Both the position numbers and the translations under genes were made by a program. The notes under the pieces were generated by a model. It saw nothing but the letters and a program-made list of their open reading frames with translations. It was not told the DNA's origin and searched no databases. DNA of 12,851 nucleotides from an uncultured Collinsella sp. (GTDB lineage Bacteria > Actinomycetota > Coriobacteriia > Coriobacteriales > Coriobacteriaceae), in NCBI GenBank assembly GCA_905197585.1, contig CAJJZO010000034.1, positions 1 to 12,851 of the forward strand. The letters run 5' to 3'. Positions 1 to 7,171 of this stretch are shown piece by piece (position 1 is the first letter of the stretch; every line of letters begins with the position of its first letter).

Positions 1-21
1 GGGGGGGCCCCGCTCCCTTAT

Positions 22-148
22 GTACCACCATTGGGAACTTTGGCTGATGGCTATAGTGCAATGGGGGGTTGGCTGAAGGGACCTTTAGTACCCAATTGAA
101 CACTTTGGCATTCGGTAGGCGTTTGGCTGAATGGGGCTTTGGGTACCC
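22..148. repeat. Imperfect tandem repeat upstream of the nitroreductase gene
   Basis: Two degenerate units can be aligned by eye. Unit 1 starts at 22 and unit 2 at 88. Each opens with GTACC, then TTG, then CTTTGGC followed by GG (22-50 and 88-115). Each closes with a TTGGCTGAA-G-GG block running into GTACCC (67-93 and 121-148). The octamer TTGGCTGA occurs at 40-47, 69-76 and 123-130. The unit length is about 66 then 55 bases. Bases 1-21, a G-run then C-rich sequence leading to GTACC, could be the tail of a further unit cut off by the window edge. There is no coding signal. Function unknown; it could be a degenerate dispersed intergenic element or a structured leader. Confidence 0.55.
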
Positions 149-192
149 TTTTGCTTAGTTTTAGGTTGTTTTATTAGCTTTGGAGGGCTTGT

Positions 193-723
193 ATGTCTTA
201 TTTGGATCTGGCTCGTGGTCGGTATTCTTGTCGTTCGTTTGAGGACCGTCCTGTTGAGCAGGCTGTGGTGGATGCCATTGTTGAGGCTGGGCGTATTGCT
301 CCTTCTGCTTGTAATAATCATCCAACCCGTGTGATGGTGTTGGATACGCCTGAGCTTCTGGAGAAGGCAGCTGCTTGTCAGCCTCGGTTTGCTCGTGATG
401 AGTCTATCTTTGGCGCTCCGCTTGTCTTCCTTATTTGCAGCGTTACCGGTGATGCTTGGGTGCGCCCGTATGACCAGATGAATTCTAGTGAAATCGACAC
501 CTCAATCGTGTGTGATCAGATGATGATGGAGGCCACCGAGCAGGGCCTGGGAACGTGCTGGGTATGCCATTTTAAGCCTGAGGTGGCGCAGGAGCAGTTC
601 AATCTGCCCAAGGGCGTCTATCCCTATCACATGCTCGTCTGTGGATATCCTGCCGACCACATCGCCGATCCCGAGCATCGCGAGGCCCGCACCATTCCCC
701 TCTCCGACTTCCTCCTCAAGTAG
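193..723 (+). CDS. Nitroreductase family protein (FMN-dependent oxidoreductase)
   Basis: The 176-residue protein has the pattern of small FMN-binding nitroreductases, which reduce nitro compounds, quinones or similar acceptors with NAD(P)H in the cytoplasm, usually as homodimers. The N-terminal RYSCRSF (residues 11-17) matches the R-x-S-x-R-x-F flavin-contact motif. APSACNNHP (37-45) matches the usual APS-x-x-N-x-QP segment, with His in place of Gln. The block from about 105 to 125 ending GLGTCW is the second family signature. ATG at 193 has GGAGG at 182-186 with a 6-base spacer. It is the only rightward gene, convergent with divIVA and ended by its own hairpin at 772-808. Codon use is odd: the first third is dominated by T-ending codons, the last third by C-ending ones like the rest of the window. 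The physiological substrate cannot be told from sequence. Confidence 0.88.
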   Translation: MSYLDLARGRYSCRSFEDRPVEQAVVDAIVEAGRIAPSACNNHPTRVMVLDTPELLEKAAACQPRFARDESIFGAPLVFLICSVTGDAWVRPYDQMNSSEIDTSIVCDQMMMEATEQGLGTCWVCHFKPEVAQEQFNLPKGVYPYHMLVCGYPADHIADPEHREARTIPLSDFLLK

Positions 724-771
724 ATTTTTGGGACATGCCTTAAAACCTACCCTTGACCGCTCACCCGTTCG

Positions 772-808
772 CCGAGTTCTGCGCCACTATGTGCAGGGCT
801 CGGTTTTT
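772..808 (+). terminator. Intrinsic terminator of the nitroreductase gene
   Basis: CCGAGTTCTGC (772-782) pairs with GCAGGGCTCGG (793-803). This gives an 11 bp RNA stem with two adjacent G-U wobbles and a roughly 10-base loop that can close further. TTTTT follows directly at 804-808. It lies 48 bases after the nitroreductase stop. Confidence 0.8.
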
Positions 809-833
809 ATGTTACGCACCCCGGCACAGTCAT

Positions 834-863
834 AAAAAAGGACCCGCAAGCTGCGGGTCCTTT
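834..863 (-). terminator. Intrinsic terminator after divIVA (end of the leftward gene cluster)
   Basis: A perfect 12 bp inverted repeat, AAAGGACCCGCA (837-848) and TGCGGGTCCTTT (852-863), has a 3-base loop. Read on the minus strand it is followed by a run of six T (839-834). It starts 27 bases past the divIVA stop and marks the convergent junction with the nitroreductase gene. On the plus strand the T-run is shorter, so it could act weakly in that direction too. Confidence 0.9.
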
Positions 864-889
864 CTAGGCACTAAATTGTAGGCCGAATG

Positions 890-1564
890 TTAGTCCAGGT
901 CGTCGGCAGCAAAGTTGTCGATCGGGGCGAAGGGATCGGCCACGGGGACAACCGGGTCAGCGACGGGCAGCGGCTCGGCGGGAACAGTCACTGCAGGAGA
1001 AGCGGCAGAACCGACCGGCGTGGAGGCCATGAGGTCGGCCGGGAAGGAGTTCTGGGCATCGTCCATGAAGTGCTGGATGAGCTTGAGGTACTCGGCCTTG
1101 AACTCCTCACGGGAAGCCTTGAGACGATCGATCTCCTCGAGCTCGGCCTGCTTCTCGGTCAGAGCCTGGCGGATAACCTCGCGGGCCTTGGCGTCAGCCT
1201 CGTTGCGGATACGCTCAGCGTTCTCGTTGGCATCGTTGACGATGGTCTCAGCGGTCTGCTGGGCAGCGATCAGGGCAGCGGAAATCTGGCGCTCCTGAGC
1301 GGAGAAGTCAGGGGCGGGAGCAGCCACGGGGGCGGCAGGAACGGCCTGGGCGGGGGCATCCTGAGCCTGGGCAAGCTGAGCCTGCGCATCGGCAAGCTGC
1401 TGCTCGGTAGCAGTCAGACGGCCCTTAAGGTCGACGATCTTAGCGAGCATAGCGTCAACCTCGGAGGACAGCGTCTCCAAGAAGACGTCGACCTCAGCAG
1501 GATCGTAGCCACGCTTGGCCTCAGAGAAAGTCTGAGCCTGGATGTCTGCAGGGGTAATAGCCAT
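890..1564 (-). CDS. divIVA: DivIVA domain protein (polar/septal coiled-coil scaffold)
   Basis: A 224-residue coiled-coil protein. Residues 1-43 form the DivIVA N-terminal membrane-curvature domain: ITPADIQAQTFSEAKRGYDPAEVDVFLE carries the family pattern of 'I-x-x-x-x-F-x-x-x-x-R-G-Y-D-x-x-E-V-D-x-F-L'. Coiled coil continues to about 69. A Pro/Ala-rich linker (about 70-88) follows, then a second heptad-rich segment (about 89-172) and a Pro/Val/Ala-rich acidic tail ending DDLD. In actinobacteria, DivIVA/Wag31 homologues recruit wall synthesis to poles and septa. ATG at 1564 has AAAGGAGA with a 6-base spacer. It is the last gene of the leftward cluster, after yggT (61-base gap), and is followed by a strong terminator. 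The interrupted coiled coil means the oligomer architecture may differ from B. subtilis DivIVA. Confidence 0.93.
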   Translation of the reverse strand: MAITPADIQAQTFSEAKRGYDPAEVDVFLETLSSEVDAMLAKIVDLKGRLTATEQQLADAQAQLAQAQDAPAQAVPAAPVAAPAPDFSAQERQISAALIAAQQTAETIVNDANENAERIRNEADAKAREVIRQALTEKQAELEEIDRLKASREEFKAEYLKLIQHFMDDAQNSFPADLMASTPVGSAASPAVTVPAEPLPVADPVVPVADPFAPIDNFAADDLD

Positions 1565-1625
1565 AACAAGTCTCCTTTTTCATCGCCTCGGCGCTACACG
1601 CCCGACGTAAGTTACCAAGTCAGTT

Positions 1626-1907
1626 CTATACGAGTATACCTATAAGAAGCTGCAGAATCAGCCTCTGCACCAACTGCAACGCAATAATCGCAACGACCGG
1701 CGAAAAATCGATACCGCCCATCGGCGGGATGAAACGACGGAACAGGTTGAGCCACGGACCGCACACGCTATCAAGCACCGCGGCAATATCCTGAAGCAAA
1801 CCACCCTGCTTCATGGGAATCCACGTCATAAAGCAGTAGACGACAATGAGCGTGGAATAGAAGTTAAACAGCGTGTTGACCAGCTGGACGATAGTGTAGA
1901 TGTTGAT
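1626..1907 (-). CDS. yggT: YggT/YlmG family small membrane protein, probable ATC start codon
   Basis: The 93-residue reading predicts two membrane segments (about residues 3-27 and 66-90). They flank the family signature PWLNLFRRFIPPMGGIDFSP, typical of YggT/YlmG proteins that accompany sepF and are linked to membrane and division-site organisation. The start is the puzzle. From the in-frame sepF stop (1929-1931) to the first ATG (1829) there is no ATG, GTG or TTG. Starting at 1829 would remove the whole first membrane helix and leave 67 residues. GAGGAG at 1914-1919 sits 6 bases before ATC (1905-1907), giving a family-typical length and an N-terminus (M)NIYTIVQLVN. I therefore place the start at this ATC. 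A sequencing error (ATG read as ATC) or CTG at 1883 are alternatives. The family is clear; the exact start is uncertain. Confidence 0.8.
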   Translation of the reverse strand: MNIYTIVQLVNTLFNFYSTLIVVYCFMTWIPMKQGGLLQDIAAVLDSVCGPWLNLFRRFIPPMGGIDFSPVVAIIALQLVQRLILQLLIGILV

Positions 1908-1928
1908 GGGAATCTCCTCGTCTTGTCT

Positions 1929-2651
1929 TTACTTAAGGTAGCCGTCGGCACGAAGCTTCTTGAGATCGGAATCTTTGACCTCGCAACCGGCGGGCAGCAC
2001 CATGAACACGCGGTCGCCCACCTCCTTGACCGTAGCACCCAGACCGCAGGCAAAGCCGTAAGAGAAGTCCAAGACGCGCTTGGCAACTTCGGTGCGTACG
2101 CCCACAAAAATCAGTGCGACAGGCTGCTTGGTGCGAACGCGGCGCACCACGGTCTCCACGTCGTCATAGCTCTCGGGGCGCAGGACATAGGCCGGCAGCT
2201 GCGGTGTGGCGTTGATGATATTGCTCGCATAGGCCGAGGCATCGCTCGGTGCAGGCGCGGGTGCAGCGGCGGCACGGGCGCGGGTATTCTCGGCATAGCT
2301 CGACGGCGTGTCATAGGCACCAGGACGATAACCGCTCGCAACACTGTCCTGCGAGCGCGAAGGCGGGTTATACGTCGTGGCATGGCGGGAGTCATCGCCG
2401 ACCAGCTGACCGGAGCGCGTATACACGGCAACCGACTCAGCTTCACCGCGGCGCGTCTGGCCAAGCAGGCCGTTGCTCGGCTCGTCTTGGGTGTAGAAGC
2501 CCTCGCCCGAAGCACCACTGTAGCCGTTGCCCTGATAACTATCGTCATAGCCGTCATCGTAGCCGTAGTCGTCGTCCTGGCCATAACCCTGGTCGTAACC
2601 CTGCTGGCCGCCCAGGTGCATCTTATTTTTAATCTCGTCAAGGAAGCCCAT
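1929..2651 (-). CDS. sepF: SepF, FtsZ membrane-anchor / Z-ring assembly protein
   Basis: A 240-residue protein. Residues 1-14 (MGFLDEIKNKMHLG) are the short amphipathic helix that binds membrane in SepF. A low-complexity Gly/Tyr/Asp/Gln-rich stretch follows (about 15-47). Residues 48-150 form a longer disordered linker, Ser- and Ala/Pro-rich at its end. The C-terminal SepF domain (about 153-225) has RPESYDDVETVVRRVR, then RVLDFSYGF with the conserved glycine region of the dimer interface. SepF binds the FtsZ C-terminal peptide and tethers it to membrane, and is the expected anchor where FtsA is missing. ATG at 2651 is chosen because AGAGGA lies 7 bases upstream and the amphipathic helix begins here; an upstream in-frame ATG at 2702 lacks both. 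It sits between yggS (60-base gap) and yggT (stop to ATC, 21 bases). Confidence 0.93.
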   Translation of the reverse strand: MGFLDEIKNKMHLGGQQGYDQGYGQDDDYGYDDGYDDSYQGNGYSGASGEGFYTQDEPSNGLLGQTRRGEAESVAVYTRSGQLVGDDSRHATTYNPPSRSQDSVASGYRPGAYDTPSSYAENTRARAAAAPAPAPSDASAYASNIINATPQLPAYVLRPESYDDVETVVRRVRTKQPVALIFVGVRTEVAKRVLDFSYGFACGLGATVKEVGDRVFMVLPAGCEVKDSDLKKLRADGYLK

Positions 2652-2711
2652 GGTTGTGTCCTCTCGCGGTTTAGTGCAGGCGCCCCGATAATCAGTGCGC
2701 ACTTCAGAGCC

Positions 2712-3449
2712 TTATTTTACTGCAAACTCCGGGCTAAATACTACCCTGCCCAGGCGAACGAGCGTAGAGCCCTCCTCAAGGGCAGACTCAAAGTCCTCGC
2801 TCATACCGCAGGAAAGCTCAGGCAGGTTCAAATCGGGATGCGCCGCCTCCAGCTCATCCCTCAGCTCACGAAGCCCCGCAAAGGTGCGGCGTGCCACATC
2901 CTTATTCCCCCGGGGCGCCATAGTCATAAGCCCCTGTACGCAAATTCCCTCAAGTTCTGCAAGCTCACCCGCGGCGGCGCGAATCTCATCGGGTGAAAAG
3001 CCTCCCTTCGACTCCTCACCACTCACATTGACCTCAATGAGCACACGCTGGGGGCCGACGAGCTCGCCTGCCTCAATCTTGCGAACAGCACGGCTCGAGA
3101 TCGCCTGCGCCAGATGCAGCGAACCCACCGAGTGAATCAGCTCGGCTGAGCCCAGCACCGCATTGATCTTATTGGTCTGCAGGTTGCCGATCATATCGAA
3201 GCGCACCTCGGGCAGCTCCGGATGCTCCGCCAGACCCGTGAGCTTGCGAACCAGCTCCTGCGGGCGGTTCTCGGCAAAATGGCGATATCCCGCCTGGATG
3301 GCGGCAACGGTCTCATCGACACCAACGGTCTTGGACACGGCAATGAGGCGCGCGGCGTCGTGGGGACGGCCTGCGCGATCGAGCGCCGCATAAAAACGTT
3401 CCAGAATCTGCTCGCGGCGAGCGCGCATCAAGTCCAAATAGTTATCCAT
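2712..3449 (-). CDS. yggS: YggS/YlmE/PROSC family PLP-binding protein (PLP homeostasis)
   Basis: A 245-residue single-domain PLP-barrel protein of the alanine-racemase fold I/III group. The family is a cytosolic PLP carrier/homeostasis factor with no proven enzymatic reaction. Lys40 in LIAVSK is the PLP Schiff-base lysine. Other family blocks are HFAENRPQEL (58-66; FGEN in most members, here FAEN), DMIGNLQTNK (85-94), IHSVGSLHLA, EVNVSGEESKGGF, GLMTMAP (173-179), LSCGMSEDF (212-220; usually LSMGMS) and the phosphate-binding GSTLVRLGR (227-235). ATG at 3449 has GGAGG 9 bases upstream; the upstream in-frame ATG at 3533 would add 28 residues with no homology and cross a hairpin. It heads the yggS-sepF-yggT-divIVA block. 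In many Gram-positives it directly follows the pgeF homologue; here the pst-phoU block separates them. Confidence 0.92.
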   Translation of the reverse strand: MDNYLDLMRARREQILERFYAALDRAGRPHDAARLIAVSKTVGVDETVAAIQAGYRHFAENRPQELVRKLTGLAEHPELPEVRFDMIGNLQTNKINAVLGSAELIHSVGSLHLAQAISSRAVRKIEAGELVGPQRVLIEVNVSGEESKGGFSPDEIRAAAGELAELEGICVQGLMTMAPRGNKDVARRTFAGLRELRDELEAAHPDLNLPELSCGMSEDFESALEEGSTLVRLGRVVFSPEFAVK

Positions 3450-3499
3450 TGCTAATCGCCTCCGCTGACAGCCAAACAAGTAGTCCCATGCTATCGCAA

Positions 3500-3531
3500 G
3501 AGCGCGGCCCCGCATGTGCAAGGCCGCGCTC
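3500..3531 (-). terminator. GC-rich hairpin between phoU and yggS (possible U-less terminator or processing site)
   Basis: A perfect 10 bp inverted repeat, GAGCGCGGCC (3500-3509) and GGCCGCGCTC (3522-3531), has a 12-base loop. It starts 37 bases after the phoU stop on the minus strand. No T-run follows on either strand, so it is not a classical intrinsic terminator. Actinobacteria are reported to use some hairpins without a U-tail. It could end or attenuate the pst-phoU transcript, or protect its 3' end after cleavage. Confidence 0.5.
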
Positions 3532-3568
3532 ACTTAGGTATTTACAATCTTTCGACGAACGGAATTAC

Positions 3569-4426
3569 TTACTCCTCGTCGTCCTCGCCATCGTCCTCGT
3601 CCTCAAGATGATCGAGCAGGTAGCGAAGACCCTCGCTGACCTCGTTAGTGGGCACCTTGGCAACGTAGCGAGCGTCGACGGCGGGCCTCATGATAACACC
3701 CTCGCCCGAAGGCACGCGCATGCTCTCGAGCTCATCCTCATCAGTGCAGGCGATATCACCGGCAGTCATACGCTGTCCGGTCAACAGGAAGGTCAGACGG
3801 CAGGCGGCATCGATGGAAATCGAGGCGATGCGATCGAGGTAGCGCGAAACCATGATGGCGCGGCGCAGGTCGTCATAGTTGCTGTCGTCGTCCATAAAAT
3901 CGCCCGTGTCCATGCGGTTAAAGGTGCGGAAGAACTTCTCGTAGGCGGCGTGCACTGGCTCGTCCTCGACGGCCAAGTTGCAGATGATGGACATGTCGTT
4001 GGTGACGAGCGCAGAAAGCGAAGAGCCCAGCACCTGGTAGACGGCCTCAGCCTCGGCCTCGACCGTGCCGACAAGCTCCTTGGGCAGCGAGATGTCGGCC
4101 TTGATCATATGACGCGTGGCGCGGCAAATCTGGCGAACCTTATCGGTCATGCGCTGCAGGTTAAAGTCGACGTAGATGATCGTCTGCAGCAAGCGGAAGT
4201 CGGAGGCGACCGGCGACTGCGTGGCGATCAGGTTGTAGCAGACGGCCTCCAGGTTGGCGCAGCGTGCGTCAATCGAAAGCGTGCGCTTCTTGGTCTTGGT
4301 GGCGAGCTTGCGGTCGTCGGTCACATAGGCCTTCACGGCATCGTGGAGGGCCAGATCGACGGCCTCGTAGATGCTCAGCATCTCGTGACGGGCCTCGATG
4401 AGCTGACGGGAAAACAGTTTGCGCAT
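3569..4426 (-). CDS. phoU: PhoU-like phosphate signalling protein with acidic C-terminal extension
   Basis: A 285-residue helical protein. It carries two PhoU three-helix repeats (about 8-110 and 118-220), beginning RKLFSRQL, where most family members have a related L-x-x-L or F-x-x-x-L pattern. PhoU links the Pst transporter to the PhoR/PhoB-type sensor system and restrains phosphate uptake when phosphate is plentiful. The metal-binding E(D)-x-x-x-D motifs are incomplete: residues 91-95 read QRMTD and 198-202 read DRIAS. Classical PhoU is about 220 residues; the extra C-terminal 65 residues end in an Asp/Glu-rich tail. ATG at 4426 has GGAG with a 6-base spacer. It is the last gene of the pst block, 92 bases after pstB, as expected from the pstSCAB-phoU order. 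No sensor kinase or response regulator is in the window. Confidence 0.9.
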   Translation of the reverse strand: MRKLFSRQLIEARHEMLSIYEAVDLALHDAVKAYVTDDRKLATKTKKRTLSIDARCANLEAVCYNLIATQSPVASDFRLLQTIIYVDFNLQRMTDKVRQICRATRHMIKADISLPKELVGTVEAEAEAVYQVLGSSLSALVTNDMSIICNLAVEDEPVHAAYEKFFRTFNRMDTGDFMDDDSNYDDLRRAIMVSRYLDRIASISIDAACRLTFLLTGQRMTAGDIACTDEDELESMRVPSGEGVIMRPAVDARYVAKVPTNEVSEGLRYLLDHLEDEDDGEDDEE

Positions 4427-4480
4427 GGTTCACTCCAATCAGTTGGGTGCGGTCATGCCGCCCGCACAGTGAATACGCAC

Positions 4481-4518
4481 CGGACCAGGTCCGATCGGCT
4501 TGGGACTAGTCGCACCGA

Positions 4519-4520
<2 letters not shown>
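4481..4520 (-). other. Short dyads in the pstB-phoU gap
   Basis: The 92-base gap (4427-4518) holds a near-palindrome, CGGACC-A-GGTCCG (4481-4493). It also holds an overlapping inverted repeat, GATCGG (4493-4498) with CCGATC (4515-4520, reaching into the pstB stop). The two are partly exclusive. No T-run follows. They may adjust phoU expression relative to pstB, but this is weak evidence. Confidence 0.3.
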
Positions 4521-5322
<802 letters not shown>

Positions 5323-5334
5323 GGGACTCCTTAA

Positions 5335-6240
5335 CTAGCGACGCTTGCGCGACAGGAAGCGCGCAAACAGGTTGAAGGCCAGAATGATCACCATCAGCAA
5401 GAGCGCGGTGCCGTAGGCTGCGTTCATGTTGATGCCGTCGTTGGCAAGCAGATACAGGTGAACCGTCATGGGGCGGCCGGAATCGAGCGGCGAAATAGGT
5501 AGATTGATGGCCTGCCCCATGGTATAGAGCACCACCGCGGTCTCGCCAATGGCACGGCCGATGGCGAGAACGATGCCCGTGGCAATACGGCCAAAGGCCG
5601 AAGGAAGCACGATCTTGGAGACAACCTGCCACTTGGTGGCGCCCAGGCCATATGCGCCCCAGCGGATATAGCGCGGAACGGCGCGAATGGCCTCTTCGGT
5701 GGTACGCATGACGATGGGAAGCATCAAGAGCGCGAGTGCCAGGGCGGCCGAGACCATCGAAAGGCCCAGGCCCATGGCCTCGACAAACAAGGCGTAGCCA
5801 AACAGGCCCATAACGATGGAGGGCACCGAGGCCAAAGCGTCAGCAGCGTAGCGAATGAGCTCGACGACCTTGCCCTGCTTGGCGTACTCGGCCAGATAGA
5901 CGGCTGCCAGCACAGCGATCGGCGTGCAGATAAGCATGGCGAGCGCCGTCACGTAGACGGTCGAGACGATCGTGGGCCAAATTCCGCCCTCGGCGTTGAC
6001 GCCCTGGGGCCAACCGAAGATAAAGTCGAGCGAGATGTGTGGCAGGCCGTTGATGACCACGTAGGCGATGATAGCGACCAGCACCAGCGTGGTGATGTAG
6101 GCAGCGGCACGAAACACGCCAAGCATGATCTTGTTGGACAGGTCCTTGTTGATGCGGCCCTTCTTGCCGTGGGAAAGGGCACGCTTGATGCGCTCGCGCG
6201 ACGAGGTCGTATCGACCGTCGTGTCAACGGAATCGGACAT
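5335..6240 (-). CDS. pstA: Phosphate ABC transporter permease PstA
   Basis: A 301-residue inner-membrane permease forming the phosphate channel with PstC. A hydrophilic N-terminal region of about 40 residues, Ser/Thr/Asp- then Lys/Arg-rich, precedes about six membrane segments, the first near 45-63 and the last near 279-294. The ABC-coupling EAA loop is EEAIRAVPRYIRWGAYGLGATKWQ (182-205), followed by VLP. GRAIGETAVVLYTMG (228-242) is the conserved PstA/PstC segment after the EAA loop. ATG at 6240 lies 3 bases after the pstC stop, with a GGGGG-type ribosome-binding site inside the end of pstC, so the two permease genes are tightly coupled. Confidence 0.96.
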   Translation of the reverse strand: MSDSVDTTVDTTSSRERIKRALSHGKKGRINKDLSNKIMLGVFRAAAYITTLVLVAIIAYVVINGLPHISLDFIFGWPQGVNAEGGIWPTIVSTVYVTALAMLICTPIAVLAAVYLAEYAKQGKVVELIRYAADALASVPSIVMGLFGYALFVEAMGLGLSMVSAALALALLMLPIVMRTTEEAIRAVPRYIRWGAYGLGATKWQVVSKIVLPSAFGRIATGIVLAIGRAIGETAVVLYTMGQAINLPISPLDSGRPMTVHLYLLANDGINMNAAYGTALLLMVIILAFNLFARFLSRKRR

Positions 6241-6243
6241 AGC

Positions 6244-7170
6244 CTACCCCCTCTTCTTCTTGGAAATCAGACGGACGATGCCCACCAGCGTGGCGGAGAT
6301 GATAAACAGGACCACGCCCATGCCGAACAGCGCCGAGCGATGCAGACCCGAGGAATAGCTCATGTCGAGCGCGATCTGGCTCGTGAGCGTCGAGATAGGG
6401 CTCGCAATGCTGTCGGGAATAACCGGGGCGTTACCCACGACCATGAGCACGGCCATGGTCTCTCCGATGGCACGGCCCATACCCAGCACGATGGCATCCA
6501 CGATACCCAGCTTAGCGGCAGGTAGCACGACCTTATAGATGGTCTGCCACTTAGTAGCACCCATGGCATACGATGCCTCGCGAATGCCCATGGGAATGGA
6601 ATTGAGGGCATCGATGGTGAGCGTGGTGATGGTAGGGACGATCATGATGGCGAGCACAAACCACGCCGTCAGCGCACCAAAACCAAGGCCGCCGGTCAGT
6701 TGTGCGATAAACGGGCGGATGATGATCATGCCGAAAAAGCCGTAGATGATAGAAGGGATGCCGGCCAGCAGGTCGACGGCAGGGCTGATGAGCTTGCGCA
6801 CGCGCTTGCCGGCGATCTCGACCAGGTACACGGCCGTGCCCACACCTAGCGGCACGCCCATGGCGAGCGCACCGACGGTCACCAGACCTGAGCCGGCAAG
6901 CAGCGACATGATGCCGTAGTGGCCCTCAGAGGGCGCCCACGTAAAGCTAAAGAAGTCCGCCAGACCGATGTCGGTAAAGACGGGCAGCGCCGAGTACATG
7001 GTAAAGACAAAAATCAGGATGACGGTAACGACCGCCAAAAACGCGCAGGCAAAGAAGATCCACTGCAGCGCCTTCTCCTTGATATAGGTACTGCGCGATA
7101 CGAGCGCCAGCTCGCGCTTCTTGGGTGCCTGAGCATTCTGCTCAGTCTGGGAGTTTTCCTGTGCTTCCAT
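6244..7170 (-). CDS. pstC: Phosphate ABC transporter permease PstC
   Basis: A 308-residue permease partner of PstA. A charged, Gln/Glu-rich N-terminus (1-30) precedes membrane segments starting near residue 37. The EAA loop DALNSIPMGIREASYAMGATKWQ (187-209) is followed by VVLP, and GRAIGETMAVLMVVGN (232-247) is the Pst permease signature. FFSFTWAPSEGHYGIMSLL (73-91) is the usual external loop motif F-x-x-x-x-W-x-P. I chose ATG at 7170. It lies 1 base after the pstS TAG, and GGGGAG is 8 bases upstream. A GTG at 7179 would overlap pstS by 8 bases and leave almost no spacer to the same site. Close packing with pstS and pstA shows an operon. Confidence 0.96.
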   Translation of the reverse strand: MEAQENSQTEQNAQAPKKRELALVSRSTYIKEKALQWIFFACAFLAVVTVILIFVFTMYSALPVFTDIGLADFFSFTWAPSEGHYGIMSLLAGSGLVTVGALAMGVPLGVGTAVYLVEIAGKRVRKLISPAVDLLAGIPSIIYGFFGMIIIRPFIAQLTGGLGFGALTAWFVLAIMIVPTITTLTIDALNSIPMGIREASYAMGATKWQTIYKVVLPAAKLGIVDAIVLGMGRAIGETMAVLMVVGNAPVIPDSIASPISTLTSQIALDMSYSSGLHRSALFGMGVVLFIISATLVGIVRLISKKKRG

Positions 7171-7171
7171 G

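Noticed and set aside
52..57. TATAGT as a -10 element for the nitroreductase gene
   Set aside because: The only -35-like hexamer (TTGGGA at 31-36) has a 15-base spacer and the hexamer lies within the repeat, so the promoter assignment is not supported.
1..192. Possible riboswitch (for example FMN) in front of the nitroreductase gene
   Set aside because: The conserved core elements of the FMN riboswitch were not found; the conserved-looking blocks are explained by the tandem repeat.
2694..2703. Perfect palindrome AGTGCGCACT between yggS and sepF
   Set aside because: Ten bases long, isolated, and without a partner site; not enough to call an operator.
3450..3533. Upstream extension of yggS by 28 codons
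   Set aside because: It covers the GC-rich hairpin and has no homology; ATG at 3449 has GGAGG upstream.
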